Counted from the first letter of the stretch, positions 44,684 to 53,132 are shown. The stretch is DNA of 64,000 nucleotides from Xanthomonas hortorum (GCF_024339125.1 NZ_CP101417.1:3235001-3299000), one strand, 5' to 3'. The notes: a model not told the origin generated them from the sequence alone. Numbers and translations are program-made.

Positions 44684-45561
44684 ACGCAACAACCGTTGTG
44701 CTTTACTCAGACCGGAATGATCCGATCGCGTTGAAGGCGCTGGATGAGGCGAACCCGGAGATCGCTTGCATCCATGTTGACCAGCTGATTCCGCTCTTGT
44801 CGCGCCGAGATTGGCCCAAGGTGCTCGATATAGCGACAACAGCAGACATTGAAGCGATGTTTGCGGGCGCCAAAATCATCAACCGCGCCTTCACCCTATC
44901 TGGAACTGAGCTTTCATCTTGCCTGTCCGCCTGGGGCGTCGATGAGCGCTGGTTCCATGTCCGCCTGCAGGATCTTTTGAAGCTCGGAAGTAGGGTGTCG
45001 TATGACACCGGAGTCAGAGGGGTGTCGCGGTCGCTTCTCCCCTTAAACGCACAATGGTTTGAGATGAAGCGTTTTTTGCCCGATCTGAGCACTCCCGCTT
45101 TCGAGTATGGCTTTGGTTACGAACATCCTGACATCTCGGCTTTGGCTTGCCCTTTGCAAAAATCGGTGTGGTCGCTCTTTGATTGGAAAGTTGAGCGTCA
45201 CCTGAGTCCTGATGAGGCCAAGAGACATCAGTTCTTCGTGGAGGCCCCGAAGGGGGTGCCATTGATCGCTTGCTTTGCTGGCGACGCTTTGGAGGTGTTT
45301 TGGCCCCGGGAGCGCGTGGATGTGGATCTTGGGCAAGTCAATGAAGTGGTTGATGCTGCCAAGCGCGTTTTTTGTGCTGAAGCCGGTGAAGTGCTGCTCT
45401 ATGCAGAAGATCGATCGTTGCGCTTTTATGCGTTCTCGCCGCATCTCCTCTCGGTGGCAGAAGAGCCCGCATTCCAATCGATGCTGAGCAATTGGCTGGT
45501 GCCCCCTCACCTTGATGCTGTAAGGAGTCTTGCCGATGCTGCGCCTCGGATCGTCCATTGA
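44680..45561 (+). CDS. Putative degenerate ATP-grasp-like protein
   Basis: A 293-residue cytosolic protein not recognised with certainty. The start (TTVVLYSDRNDPIALKALDE, then IACIHVDQLIPLL) resembles the pre-ATP-grasp domain of RiPP ligases. The end (VVDAAKRVF, GEVLLYAEDRSLRFYAFSPH, LSNWLV) parallels the last strands and helix of ATP-grasp enzymes. However, the Glu and Asn that bind Mg-ATP in the ExNP region are replaced (YAFSPH), so it may be an inactive, precursor-binding partner. It overlaps the HExxH gene by 4 bp and the methyltransferase gene by 26 bp, which shows tight coupling. Confidence 0.5.
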   Translation: MNATTVVLYSDRNDPIALKALDEANPEIACIHVDQLIPLLSRRDWPKVLDIATTADIEAMFAGAKIINRAFTLSGTELSSCLSAWGVDERWFHVRLQDLLKLGSRVSYDTGVRGVSRSLLPLNAQWFEMKRFLPDLSTPAFEYGFGYEHPDISALACPLQKSVWSLFDWKVERHLSPDEAKRHQFFVEAPKGVPLIACFAGDALEVFWPRERVDVDLGQVNEVVDAAKRVFCAEAGEVLLYAEDRSLRFYAFSPHLLSVAEEPAFQSMLSNWLVPPHLDAVRSLADAAPRIVH

Positions 45562-46297
45562 ACAGCTTCTTCGAATTCGTGAGGAGATGGGTTGGCTTTA
45601 CGGAAGCGAAGATCTTTGCGTGTTGCTTTACAGCTTGGTCAAGCGAGAGAAGCCAGCAATTGTCGTCGAGCTTGGAACAGGGCTCGGTGTTTCCACCGCT
45701 TGGATAGCGGCTGCGATGAAGGAGGCGGGAAGAGGTGTTTTGCACACCTATGACAACGGGTCCCATTACATCAGTGAGCCTTCAAAGAAGTTCCTTAGTG
45801 GTCTGTCTGAACCCCTGAACTCGTTTGCAGACCGGCAAGAAGGCTTGGATGGCTTTAATGCCTTCATTGGAAGTCTGCTGTCGTGGGTGGGTGCAGAGGA
45901 GCATGTGGTCATTCATCGAGGCGATATCGCCATGGATGAAGTGGCATCGGATGATGCCTTCCAATCAGGGATCGACATGGTTTTCTCGGACTTCAATCAT
46001 TCGCCTGAGTGCATACAGGCGTTGCTGAGTGCTTTTCTTCCGGTCATGCAGGAGACCTCGTCCATCTTCGTCGATAGCGCTTCAACGCATCGGTTGAGCT
46101 ATCTGGCGCTTGAAAAGATAGTGGAGCATCTCAACCAGGGACGATTGCCCTCAGGGCTCACCAAGGAGCTCGATGAGCTTGAAGTCCAGCGGCTTGAAAC
46201 GAGGGTAAGGCGCTCGTCGTTTCGCCTCATGCACCTAACGAACCTGTGGATGAAGCGAAAGCAGTTACTGCCGACGATGGGGAACGTGCGCCTGTAA
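45536..46297 (+). CDS. SAM-dependent methyltransferase-like protein, C-terminus replaced by IS5
   Basis: A 253-residue frame. Residues 42-60, IVVELGTGLGVSTAWIAAAM, form motif I of class I methyltransferases, and DMVFSDFNHSPECIQALLS fits a motif IV/V region as in cephalosporin-hydroxylase-like methyltransferases. The last 18 residues (NLWMKRKQLLPTMGNVRL) are read from an IS5 transposase 3' end, so the native C-terminus is lost. AAGGAG lies 8 nt before the ATG at 45536. It probably acted on the RiPP; current activity is doubtful. Confidence 0.65.
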   Translation: MLRLGSSIEQLLRIREEMGWLYGSEDLCVLLYSLVKREKPAIVVELGTGLGVSTAWIAAAMKEAGRGVLHTYDNGSHYISEPSKKFLSGLSEPLNSFADRQEGLDGFNAFIGSLLSWVGAEEHVVIHRGDIAMDEVASDDAFQSGIDMVFSDFNHSPECIQALLSAFLPVMQETSSIFVDSASTHRLSYLALEKIVEHLNQGRLPSGLTKELDELEVQRLETRVRRSSFRLMHLTNLWMKRKQLLPTMGNVRL

Positions 46298-46412
46298 CCC
46301 GGGCAACACCCTGCAAACGCGCCGGAAACGGCAAAAAAATCGAGGATCTGAGCGCCGTCAGCCTGGTCGATGTGGTTAGGCTCATCCTCCGATGCCGTTG
46401 ATCAGACCATCC
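46239..46412 (+). mobile_element. IS5 3'-end relic (174 bp)
   Basis: Identical, apart from one base I could see, to 42380-42553 of the complete IS5 element, in the same orientation. It ends at the same terminal base and is followed by CTAA, a YTAR-type target. The 5' part of this copy is missing. It replaces the end of the methyltransferase gene. Confidence 0.92.
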
Positions 46413-46520
46413 CTAATCGAAACGAGCGATCGCGCGCAAAATAGCACTGCCTGGTTGAGGATTGAGCCCATCGATATTCAGGCAGCGGGCGTGACTTTTT
46501 TCCACTAGATGCGGGGTGCA

Positions 46521-47825
46521 ATGTTTAGCTACTACCTGACTTTGGCAAAGCAAAACCTGTTGGCGTCTAAGGCGATGACCTTGGCGCTGGTCGTTGCACT
46601 TGCTCTGGGCGTGGGCGCAAGCATGACGATGCTCACGGTGGTTCGGGTGCTGTCATGGGACCCCATGCCAGGTCGCAGCGCGTATCTGTTTCATCCCTAC
46701 TTCGATCCTTTGCCTCGCTCTTATGAAGCGAAAGCGTCGCTCGATCCTCGCAACTCAGTGACTTGGGTCGATGCGAAAGAGATCATGCGCAGACTTCCTG
46801 CACCGTCAAGTGCTGCAATGGCCACAGGTCACTTGCTGGTGGTGGCTCAAGATGGAGTGGATTCGCCATTTTTTGTTGATGGGCAGTATGCAACCCCCGG
46901 CATCTTTCATATGTTTGGGATTAATCTGAGCCAGGGTAGATCTTGGACCGATGAAGAAGAGCAGTCGCGAGCAGCACTGGTAGTGATCAGTGAGTCGTTT
47001 AGAAAGCGCCTCGGCCAGGCCGGAGAAGTCGGAAAAAGCCTTCAACTGGGTGCAAAAGCGTTTCGCATCGTGGGAATTTCGCGCGATTGGGCACCGAAGC
47101 CGCGCTTTCATACTGATCTGCAAAAGGACATCTTTAAGGGGCAAGACGACTTTTACATCCCACTCCATACAGCGATTGATGACAAGCTCAGTGTCAGTTC
47201 GAGCATGTTCTCGTGGGCGCGGGGCGACGAGTCCAACAAGATGGAAAGCCCCTCAACCGCTTGGCTGCAACTTTGGGTCTATCTTGATCAGGCCGCGCAA
47301 CAGCGCTACTTGGAGCAGCTTCAAAGCTACGTGGAGCAGCAAGCAGATGCTGGTCGTTTTGAGCGGCGTAGCCCTGCTCGCTTGGAGGGGCTTGAAGATT
47401 TTCTAATCCGGCGTCAGGTGGTGCCGGATGATGTGAAGCTCCAATTGGCGTTGGCCATCGGCTTCCTGATCGTCTGCATGGTCAATATCTGTGCTCTGCT
47501 TTTTTCACGTTTCATCCGGCGAACGCATGAAGTAGCGGTGCGCCGGGCGCTGGGGGCTCGCAGGATTGATATTATGGCGCAGCTTTGCACCGAGTCTCTC
47601 CTGATTGGGGCACTAGGAGGGCTAGGCGCACTTGTCGTCTGTCAAGTTGGGCTATCGGTGGTTAGGGCGCAGCCAGAAGACTATGCGGCGTTAGCGCACC
47701 TGGATCTGACCATGGTGGCAGCAACCCTGGCTTTCGCCTGCCTATCGAGTCTCGCGGCCGCCGCGTTTCCAGCCATTCGAACCGCCTCTGGTCGAATGGC
47801 CATGCAGATCAAGGTGGCAGAATGA
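46521..47825 (+). CDS. FtsX/MacB-type ABC permease 1
   Basis: A 434-residue membrane protein with the MacB layout: TM1 (residues 18-42, MTLALVVALALGVGASMTML), a large periplasmic domain (about 45-310), then three TMs near the C-terminus, with RRTHEVAVRRALGARRIDI between TM2 and TM3, the FtsX-family coupling loop. It should export or sense the modified peptide with permease 2 and an ATPase. The ATG at 46521 is used; another in-frame ATG lies at 46509. The next gene overlaps by ATGA. Confidence 0.85.
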   Translation: MFSYYLTLAKQNLLASKAMTLALVVALALGVGASMTMLTVVRVLSWDPMPGRSAYLFHPYFDPLPRSYEAKASLDPRNSVTWVDAKEIMRRLPAPSSAAMATGHLLVVAQDGVDSPFFVDGQYATPGIFHMFGINLSQGRSWTDEEEQSRAALVVISESFRKRLGQAGEVGKSLQLGAKAFRIVGISRDWAPKPRFHTDLQKDIFKGQDDFYIPLHTAIDDKLSVSSSMFSWARGDESNKMESPSTAWLQLWVYLDQAAQQRYLEQLQSYVEQQADAGRFERRSPARLEGLEDFLIRRQVVPDDVKLQLALAIGFLIVCMVNICALLFSRFIRRTHEVAVRRALGARRIDIMAQLCTESLLIGALGGLGALVVCQVGLSVVRAQPEDYAALAHLDLTMVAATLAFACLSSLAAAAFPAIRTASGRMAMQIKVAE

Positions 47826-49069
47826 GCATCTCTGAGATCCCGGTCATTGCGCGTAGCCTGAAACGGCATCGGTTGATTTCTGCCGTCTTCCTGTTGCAGA
47901 TCATCATCACCACGGCAGTCATCAGCAATGTTTCCTCATTGCTGGCTAATCGGGTTGAACTTTTGACCTACCAGACGGGACTGCGTGAAGAGGGGCTTGG
48001 CGTCGTCGAGACCGAGTTCCTTGGTGAAGGTAGCGATGACGCACGATCCAAGGTGCTTGCTGATTTGCAGCGCCTTCGAGAAGTGCCCGGAGTTCAAAGC
48101 GTTGCCGCTGTTGACGCACTGCCATTGAGTCAAAACAACTGGACCGTTGGCATCACCAACAAGCTTCTAGACCGAAACGATCTTCACGGTCTGATTGAAG
48201 CTGAACCATCGGTTTACAGCGTTTCACCCGGCGCACTTCAAACCCTTGGCGTGGCGCTTTCGGCTGGGCGCGATTTCTCGCCAGATGCCTATGTCCCCAT
48301 GGCAGCCAGTAATGACTACTCAGGGCTTTATGACGCAGGTGAGGTCATCATCTCAAAGGACTTAGCGCAGTTGCTGTTTCCAGGAGAGAAAGCGCTTGGT
48401 AAGGCAATTTTCATCGATGGCGAGCATCCGGTTCACATCGTAGGCGTCGTTGACCATTTTTCCCGCCCGCTTCTGGGAAGTGGTCAAGGCAACGATGTAT
48501 CGATGCTCTTGCCGTTGGTTCCGGACGCCAAACGCGTCATTTATGCCATCCGAGCCGACCCAGATCGGTTAGAGAGTGTGCTGAGCGATGCAGAGGCAGG
48601 GATCCGAGTCCTGGATCGAAATCGAATGACCCCTCGGGTCATGAGCTACAAAGCGCTTCGTCACGGCTACTTCCGGCGTGATCGAATGATGGCTTACCTC
48701 TTCTTAGCAGCTGGCGCTTCACTGTTGGTGGTCACTGTGATCGGGGTCTATGGGCTAGTAAGCTTCTGGGTTCGTCAGCGTTATCGATATATCGGCATTC
48801 GGCGATCGCTCGGCGCGCGTTCGATCGACATCAGCAGGTATTTCATGACCGAGAACATGCTTCTGACAGGGGCGGGAGCGGTGATCGGTAGCGGTCTGGC
48901 AGCGGCATTGAGCATGTGGGTATCTGTGCATTATGGTGCTCCGAAGGTGCCTGGTGCATTTCTTATTGCTGGCTTTGTGTTGGTTTGCGCGCTGGGTCAG
49001 CTTGCCGCTTGGCTTCCGGCTCGTAAGGCAGCGAAGACTGCGCCTGTGGTCACGATGAGGTCCGTGTAG
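47822..49069 (+). CDS. FtsX/MacB-type ABC permease 2
   Basis: A 415-residue protein like permease 1: TM1 (residues 16-40), periplasmic domain with PLSQNNWTVGI and VGVVDHFSRP, then three TMs. RQRYRYIGIRRSLGARSIDI is the FtsX-family coupling loop. Two unequal permeases would form a heterodimer. No ATP-binding protein gene is found anywhere in the island; a separate ATPase encoded elsewhere would be needed. Confidence 0.85.
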   Translation: MSISEIPVIARSLKRHRLISAVFLLQIIITTAVISNVSSLLANRVELLTYQTGLREEGLGVVETEFLGEGSDDARSKVLADLQRLREVPGVQSVAAVDALPLSQNNWTVGITNKLLDRNDLHGLIEAEPSVYSVSPGALQTLGVALSAGRDFSPDAYVPMAASNDYSGLYDAGEVIISKDLAQLLFPGEKALGKAIFIDGEHPVHIVGVVDHFSRPLLGSGQGNDVSMLLPLVPDAKRVIYAIRADPDRLESVLSDAEAGIRVLDRNRMTPRVMSYKALRHGYFRRDRMMAYLFLAAGASLLVVTVIGVYGLVSFWVRQRYRYIGIRRSLGARSIDISRYFMTENMLLTGAGAVIGSGLAAALSMWVSVHYGAPKVPGAFLIAGFVLVCALGQLAAWLPARKAAKTAPVVTMRSV

Positions 49070-49088
49070 AAGGCGTTATAATCCAAGC

Positions 49089-50891
49089 ATGAGTATTCCG
49101 GCTGATCCGTTCGCGCTTGGGTTGAGGGTCCTTTTTCAGTGTGGCGTTGGACTGGCACTGTTATGGTCTACCGATGTGCGTGCCGCTGACGCTGCTCAGC
49201 AAGACTACGCAGCCGATGAGCATGCCTTCTTCGCCTCGGCAAAGGCCGAAAGGGCCCAGCGAGAGGGACTTGCTAAGTCCCTGGCTTTGTCCAAGGTAAG
49301 CCCTCAGTCCTCAGATCCATCCGAGCGCTTTTCCAACTTTGAAAAGCTCTTTGGCAAATGCCTCAGGCACCATGCTTACTACGAACTTCTGAGTTCACGA
49401 AATACCCAAGATGCTCAGGCCCGTAAAGCTCTGAACGAGGTTGATGATCTTTGTGAGATCGCATCCTCTGAGGCGAGGGGGGTGTTGCTTTCCTCGCCCT
49501 CTAGCGAGGCGTGGACCCAGCCATATGCTTTTCTTCGGGCGCGTGCTGAGCGCGCACGAGATCACAAGGTGTCAGTGGACCAGCAGGCCGCCTTTGATGC
49601 ATTGTCTGACCAGGTGGATCAGCTCTCCCGAGCATATAGGGAAATTCTTCAAGCGGTGCCGTTTGAAAGCGTTGAGACGGGTCAAAAGCGCCTGAACGCT
49701 TTCGTCGACAACAAGACATTGATGAGCAATCCAGATGGTAAGGTTCGTGCCATCTCGTGGCGGGCTTACTGGGATGGCGTGAATTCCCAATCTGAGCGTT
49801 TGGGGCAGACGCTCATCGGGATTGTTCGAAGCGAGAACGCGATGGCGGCGTTGAGGGGTTATCGAGATGCGCCCGAGGCGCACTATGCCGCGATGGGATT
49901 GACGCGCGATGAGGTGACTGAGACGCTCGCTCAGGTGGAAAGCCACGTCAGTGCTTGGCAGGCGTATCAGACCGTGAAGGGTGATAAGCCTTGGGACATG
50001 TCCGCACCGGTCGGTTCCTTTGCTCACCACCTTACCGTTGACCAGCTCAGACAAGTGGCTACGCGCGCGGTCGCACCGCTTGGTAAGCATCATGCAGAAG
50101 AGCTATCGCGCGTGCTTGATGCGCGAGAGCAGCGCATGGACTTGTCATCGGAAATCGGATCGAGAGCAAAGGATGCGTTTTCGATCACGGCTCCCGAAGT
50201 GCCTTCGGTGCTTTATGTTGGCTACCGAAGAGACGATCTGGAAAGTGATGTGGAGTTGATCCATGAGGCGGCGCATGCGGTGCATGGGCAGCTGATGAAT
50301 GACGCTCAGACCTCTCCTCTGACGAGGAATGGGCCTTCTTGGATGATAGAAGCGTTCGCGATCTTGGACGAGCTACTGCTGCGTGAGCAACTTGCCAAAG
50401 AGGCCAAGACGCCACAAGCACGGGAGTTCTATCTTCGCTCACTGCTTGACGACATAGCGCTTCAAATTTTTACCTCCGCCGAAGAGGCGCAGTTGGAGCG
50501 CGATCTTTACGACAGCCAAGCGGCAGGGACTTTGCAAAGTGCAGCGGACTTATCACGCCTGACAACGGCTGTGCTTCAAAGGTATGAGCGCTGGCCTCAA
50601 GCGCATCCAGAGTTGGCCGAGACCTGGGCAACAAAGCGACTGTTCTATGAAGATCCGATGTATCTGACCAACTACCTCTATGCGGGGCTTGTCGCGGTCA
50701 AACTATTTGAGCTAAGTCACGAGCACAAAGCTGAATTTGCGAGCCAATATCGATCCCTGGAAGAACAGGGCTTTGGCCAATACCCCAACGCCGCCCTGGA
50801 AAAAGTGCTGGGCGGAAAGGTCGATTGGTCGCGTTTGGTTGACGAAGACGCGGATTTTTTCAATCGTCAAGTGCGTTTGCTCAATCAGTAA
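49089..50891 (+). CDS. Exported M3-family (oligoendopeptidase F-like) peptidase
   Basis: A 600-residue metallopeptidase. A signal peptide (residues 1-33, VLFQCGVGLALLWSTDVRAA) suggests a periplasmic enzyme, unusual because most M3 peptidases are cytosolic. The zinc site is ELIHEAAHAVHG (HExxH, residues 391-395) with the third ligand Glu in SWMIEAFAILDELLL about 27 residues on, the M3 spacing. It could trim the leader after export or destroy the peptide for self-protection. It starts 19 bp after permease 2, in the same operon. Confidence 0.8.
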   Translation: MSIPADPFALGLRVLFQCGVGLALLWSTDVRAADAAQQDYAADEHAFFASAKAERAQREGLAKSLALSKVSPQSSDPSERFSNFEKLFGKCLRHHAYYELLSSRNTQDAQARKALNEVDDLCEIASSEARGVLLSSPSSEAWTQPYAFLRARAERARDHKVSVDQQAAFDALSDQVDQLSRAYREILQAVPFESVETGQKRLNAFVDNKTLMSNPDGKVRAISWRAYWDGVNSQSERLGQTLIGIVRSENAMAALRGYRDAPEAHYAAMGLTRDEVTETLAQVESHVSAWQAYQTVKGDKPWDMSAPVGSFAHHLTVDQLRQVATRAVAPLGKHHAEELSRVLDAREQRMDLSSEIGSRAKDAFSITAPEVPSVLYVGYRRDDLESDVELIHEAAHAVHGQLMNDAQTSPLTRNGPSWMIEAFAILDELLLREQLAKEAKTPQAREFYLRSLLDDIALQIFTSAEEAQLERDLYDSQAAGTLQSAADLSRLTTAVLQRYERWPQAHPELAETWATKRLFYEDPMYLTNYLYAGLVAVKLFELSHEHKAEFASQYRSLEEQGFGQYPNAALEKVLGGKVDWSRLVDEDADFFNRQVRLLNQ

Positions 50892-50918
50892 GATCCGCTT
50901 GGACGCTTCGAATTTCTA

Positions 50919-51732
50919 GGGCCTGTTAACACTAATGGCCCGAGCGATTAAACTATTGAGCATGGAGATCACGCCAGCACAATTTTCTCTGATCGAACAC
51001 TGCCTGCCGGCGCAGCGCGGCAATGTCAGCATGACCAACCTGCAAGTGGTCAACGCCATCCTTTACGTTGCCGAGCATGGCTGCAAATGGCGCGGCCTAC
51101 CCAAGCGCTTTGGCAACTGGCATACGGTCTACACACGCATGAACCGTTGGGCCAAGGCGGGTGTGCTGGACCGGATGTTCGCCCAATTGCAGAAGTCCCA
51201 GATCGTGCGCATCAAAATCGAAGCAGTCTCGCTGGACTCCACCAGCGTCAAGGTCCATCCCGATGGCACGGGTGCATTAAAAAAAACGGCCCGCAGGCCG
51301 TCGGCAAGTCCCGCGGTGGATGGAACACCAAGATTCATATGGTTGCCGCAGATGCTCGAACAGCCATCACCTTTGGATTGACGCCTGGCAACGTGCATGA
51401 CGCACCTGCAGGCCGCGCGTTGCTTGAACACCTCGGGCCAGTGGAGCGGCCGATTCATTTGTTGATGGACCGTGCTTATGAAGGCAACGAAACCCGCCAG
51501 TTGGCGCTCGATCTTGGCTTCGTTCCGGTGGTTCCACCGAAATCCAATCGGGTCGAGCCTTGGGAATACAACCGGGAGATGTACAAGCGGCGCAACGAAG
51601 TAGAGAGACTGTTCCGTCGCTTGAAAGGCTACCGCCGGATTTTCTCGCGCTTCGAGAAGCTAGATGTCATGTTCCTTGGATTCCTCAGCTTCGTCCTAGT
51701 CGTTGATGGGCTTCGGATGTGTTAACAGGCCC
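50919..51732 (+). mobile_element. IS5-family element, IS427-like group
   Basis: An element of 814 bp with perfect 14-bp terminal inverted repeats, GGGCCTGTTAACAC, and TA on both sides as a 2-bp target duplication. It has two overlapping transposase frames. It lies just after the peptidase gene and marks the right edge of the RiPP locus. Confidence 0.9.
50962..51725 (+). CDS. IS5/IS427-type transposase made by -1 frameshifting
   Basis: The first frame (50962-51381) has EITPAQFSLIEHCLPAQRGN and the first catalytic Asp (VSLDSTSVKVHPDG). The second, in the -1 frame to 51725, continues GGWNTKIHMVAADA, the second Asp (LLMDRAYEGNETR) and Glu (RRNEVERLFRRLKGYRR). The switch point is a run of eight A at 51279-51286 (TTAAAAAAAACGG), a classic slippery site. 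The fused product would be a complete transposase. Confidence 0.85.
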
Positions 51733-51735
51733 TAG

Positions 51736-52104
51736 TTGACCTCCTCCCTCTAACTTGCACCAGCCAGAACTGGAAAATTCGGCGACACTCAGGCCCAAGG
51801 AGGCCTGTCGCCATGAAGAAGTCGAAGTTCACTGAAGAGCAGATCGCGTTCGCTCTGAAGCAGGCCGAGACCGGCACCATTGTCGAGGGAATCTGCCGCA
51901 AGATGGGCATTAGCCAGGCGACGTTCTACACGCGGCGCAAGAAGTTTGGTTGGCTCGGCATTGCCGAACTGCGCCGGCTACGCCAGCTTGAGGAAAAGAA
52001 CCGCAAGCTCAAGCAGTTGGTCGCCGATCTGAGCCTGGACAAGGTCATGTTGCAGGATGCGCTATGAAAAAAGTTCTGAGGCCCGCGCAGCGCGAGACGC
52101 TTGT
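51736..52104 (+). mobile_element. IS3-family relic (second type)
   Basis: Holds an orfA (84 residues) and the first residues of orfB (KKVLRPAQRETLV), after which homology stops near 52104. The right end and the transposase core are gone. From 52105 to 52287 I see no gene, only short patches and a run of ten G. Confidence 0.75.
51813..52067 (+). pseudogene. IS3 OrfA, partnerless
   Basis: An 84-residue HTH subunit: KKSKFTEEQIAFALKQAETG, then CRKMGISQATFYTRRKKFGW. It is close to full length, but its orfB is missing, so the element cannot move by itself. Confidence 0.8.
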
Positions 52105-52287
52105 GGCCGTCTGCCTAAAGCCTTCACCATCTAGCAGGGTAGTGCGTTTTACAAGGAATCGAAAGCCAAGCATCCAGATGAGAAGTTTCCGGCTTTTCCA
52201 TGCAGAGTCCTGCGAATACCGAAGCAACGAAACGAGTGTCCGAAGAGACTTCGGGAAGGGAGTTGGACTCCAAACTGGGGGTGCTAC

Positions 52288-52599
52288 TCAAAATTGGGGG
52301 GGGGGGCGTCGCTCTACGCCACCGACTTTGATGGTGTAGGGGCTGGCGTCGCTCCCTTGCAACGCGGCCAGCGCCTGGCTCAGCAAATCGTCACGCATGC
52401 CCGCTCCTTGCCGCATCCGATCGAATGCTTCCGAGAGTGCCACAGCAGTTCGTGCCACGGCCAGACGGGCAGCATCACCAAGGGTCAAGCGAACGGGACG
52501 GACAAGGTAGCGGGAGCCGATGAGGGCTTGCAGGTCGGTCGGGACGAAGAAGCGCACATAGAGCCCAGCAGGGCGACGCAAAAAATAAGGCTTCGGCAC
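52288..52599 (-). pseudogene. Integrase N-terminal relic (right end)
   Basis: A 103-residue frame: PKPYFLRRPAGLYVRFFVPT, LQALIGSRYLVRPVRLTLGD, ARTAVALSEAFDRMRQG. This is the N-terminal domain of an island tyrosine integrase. It breaks off before the core-binding and catalytic domains, at the boundary with IS debris. It starts 108 bp from attR and points inward. Confidence 0.7.
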
Positions 52600-52656
52600 G
52601 GGGTTTGATACCTCGTTTGATACCTAACGCAGGCTCAAACTGAACATCAAACCCCG
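52599..52656. repeat. Inverted repeat next to attR
   Basis: CGGGGTTTGAT (52599-52609) and ATCAAACCCCG (52646-52656) are perfect 11-bp inverted arms around the TGATACC direct-repeat motif. It may be an integrase-binding region or may now help end ssrA transcription. Confidence 0.5.
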
Positions 52657-52706
52657 GGCCTAACCTTCGCAGAATCAAGCAATTACTGCTCTTTTCCGCG
52701 ATCAGA

Positions 52707-52723
52707 TGGTGGAGGTGGGCGGA
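52707..52723. repeat. attR (3' end of ssrA)
   Basis: The right copy of TGGTGGAGGTGGGCGGA, here as the true acceptor end of the tmRNA gene. The island keeps the gene intact by restoring its 3' end. Confidence 0.85.
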
Positions 52724-53103
52724 ATCGAACCGCCGTCCGGAAGCACTCCATCCCCAGCACTACATGCTTAGCCCTCCGTTAGATCTCATTTCCAGGCAGC
52801 ACGGTTGGCAAAGCGCACCTGGAAACCAGCCTGCTTTATCTAACCGGTAGCTGACAGGCAGCCACTACCGACGGTTCCGTGATAATGACCCTACATCTAC
52901 GAGCACGGGCACAAGTAGGTTCGGGGGTTCGCCTTAGGCGGCTGTAGAACTAAAACTAAAGCCAGTTAAGCGGCGATAGCGTAGTCCGAACCGTAGTTGT
53001 CATCGTTGGCAACTAAGAGTTTGCTGCTGGATTAACGAGGAAAGCTGCCCCCTCGGCATGCGCCAAGCGACTTCGCGACCCCCGTCGAAACCAGTGCACC
53101 CCC
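52707..53103 (-). ncRNA. ssrA: tmRNA (transfer-messenger RNA)
   Basis: A 397-nt RNA that rescues stalled ribosomes with SmpB. The 5' acceptor arm GGGGGUG pairs with CACCUCC before ACCA; the T arm GGUUCGAUUCC is intact. The tag frame (52966-53010) encodes ANDDNYGSDYAIAA and ends in TAA, the Xanthomonas-type degradation tag. The 3' CCA is encoded. Its original terminator now lies at 38453. The partner smpB is 9 kb away at 62018. Confidence 0.95.
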
Positions 53104-53132
53104 GGGGAAAGCATCAAAACGCTGACCTGCCC

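Larger units (their letters stand above)
38518..52723. mobile_element. Genomic island integrated at the 3' end of ssrA
   Basis: The 17-bp sequence TGGTGGAGGTGGGCGGA, the 3' end of tmRNA, occurs at 38518-38534 and 52707-52723 in the same orientation. The span between holds integrase relics at both ends, an Xre regulator, four IS elements or relics and the candidate RiPP locus, with visibly lower GC than the flanks. The left copy is followed by the old ssrA terminator on the chromosomal side. No complete integrase is left, so the island is probably fixed. The ssrA 3' end is a well-known target for tyrosine integrases. Confidence 0.88.
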
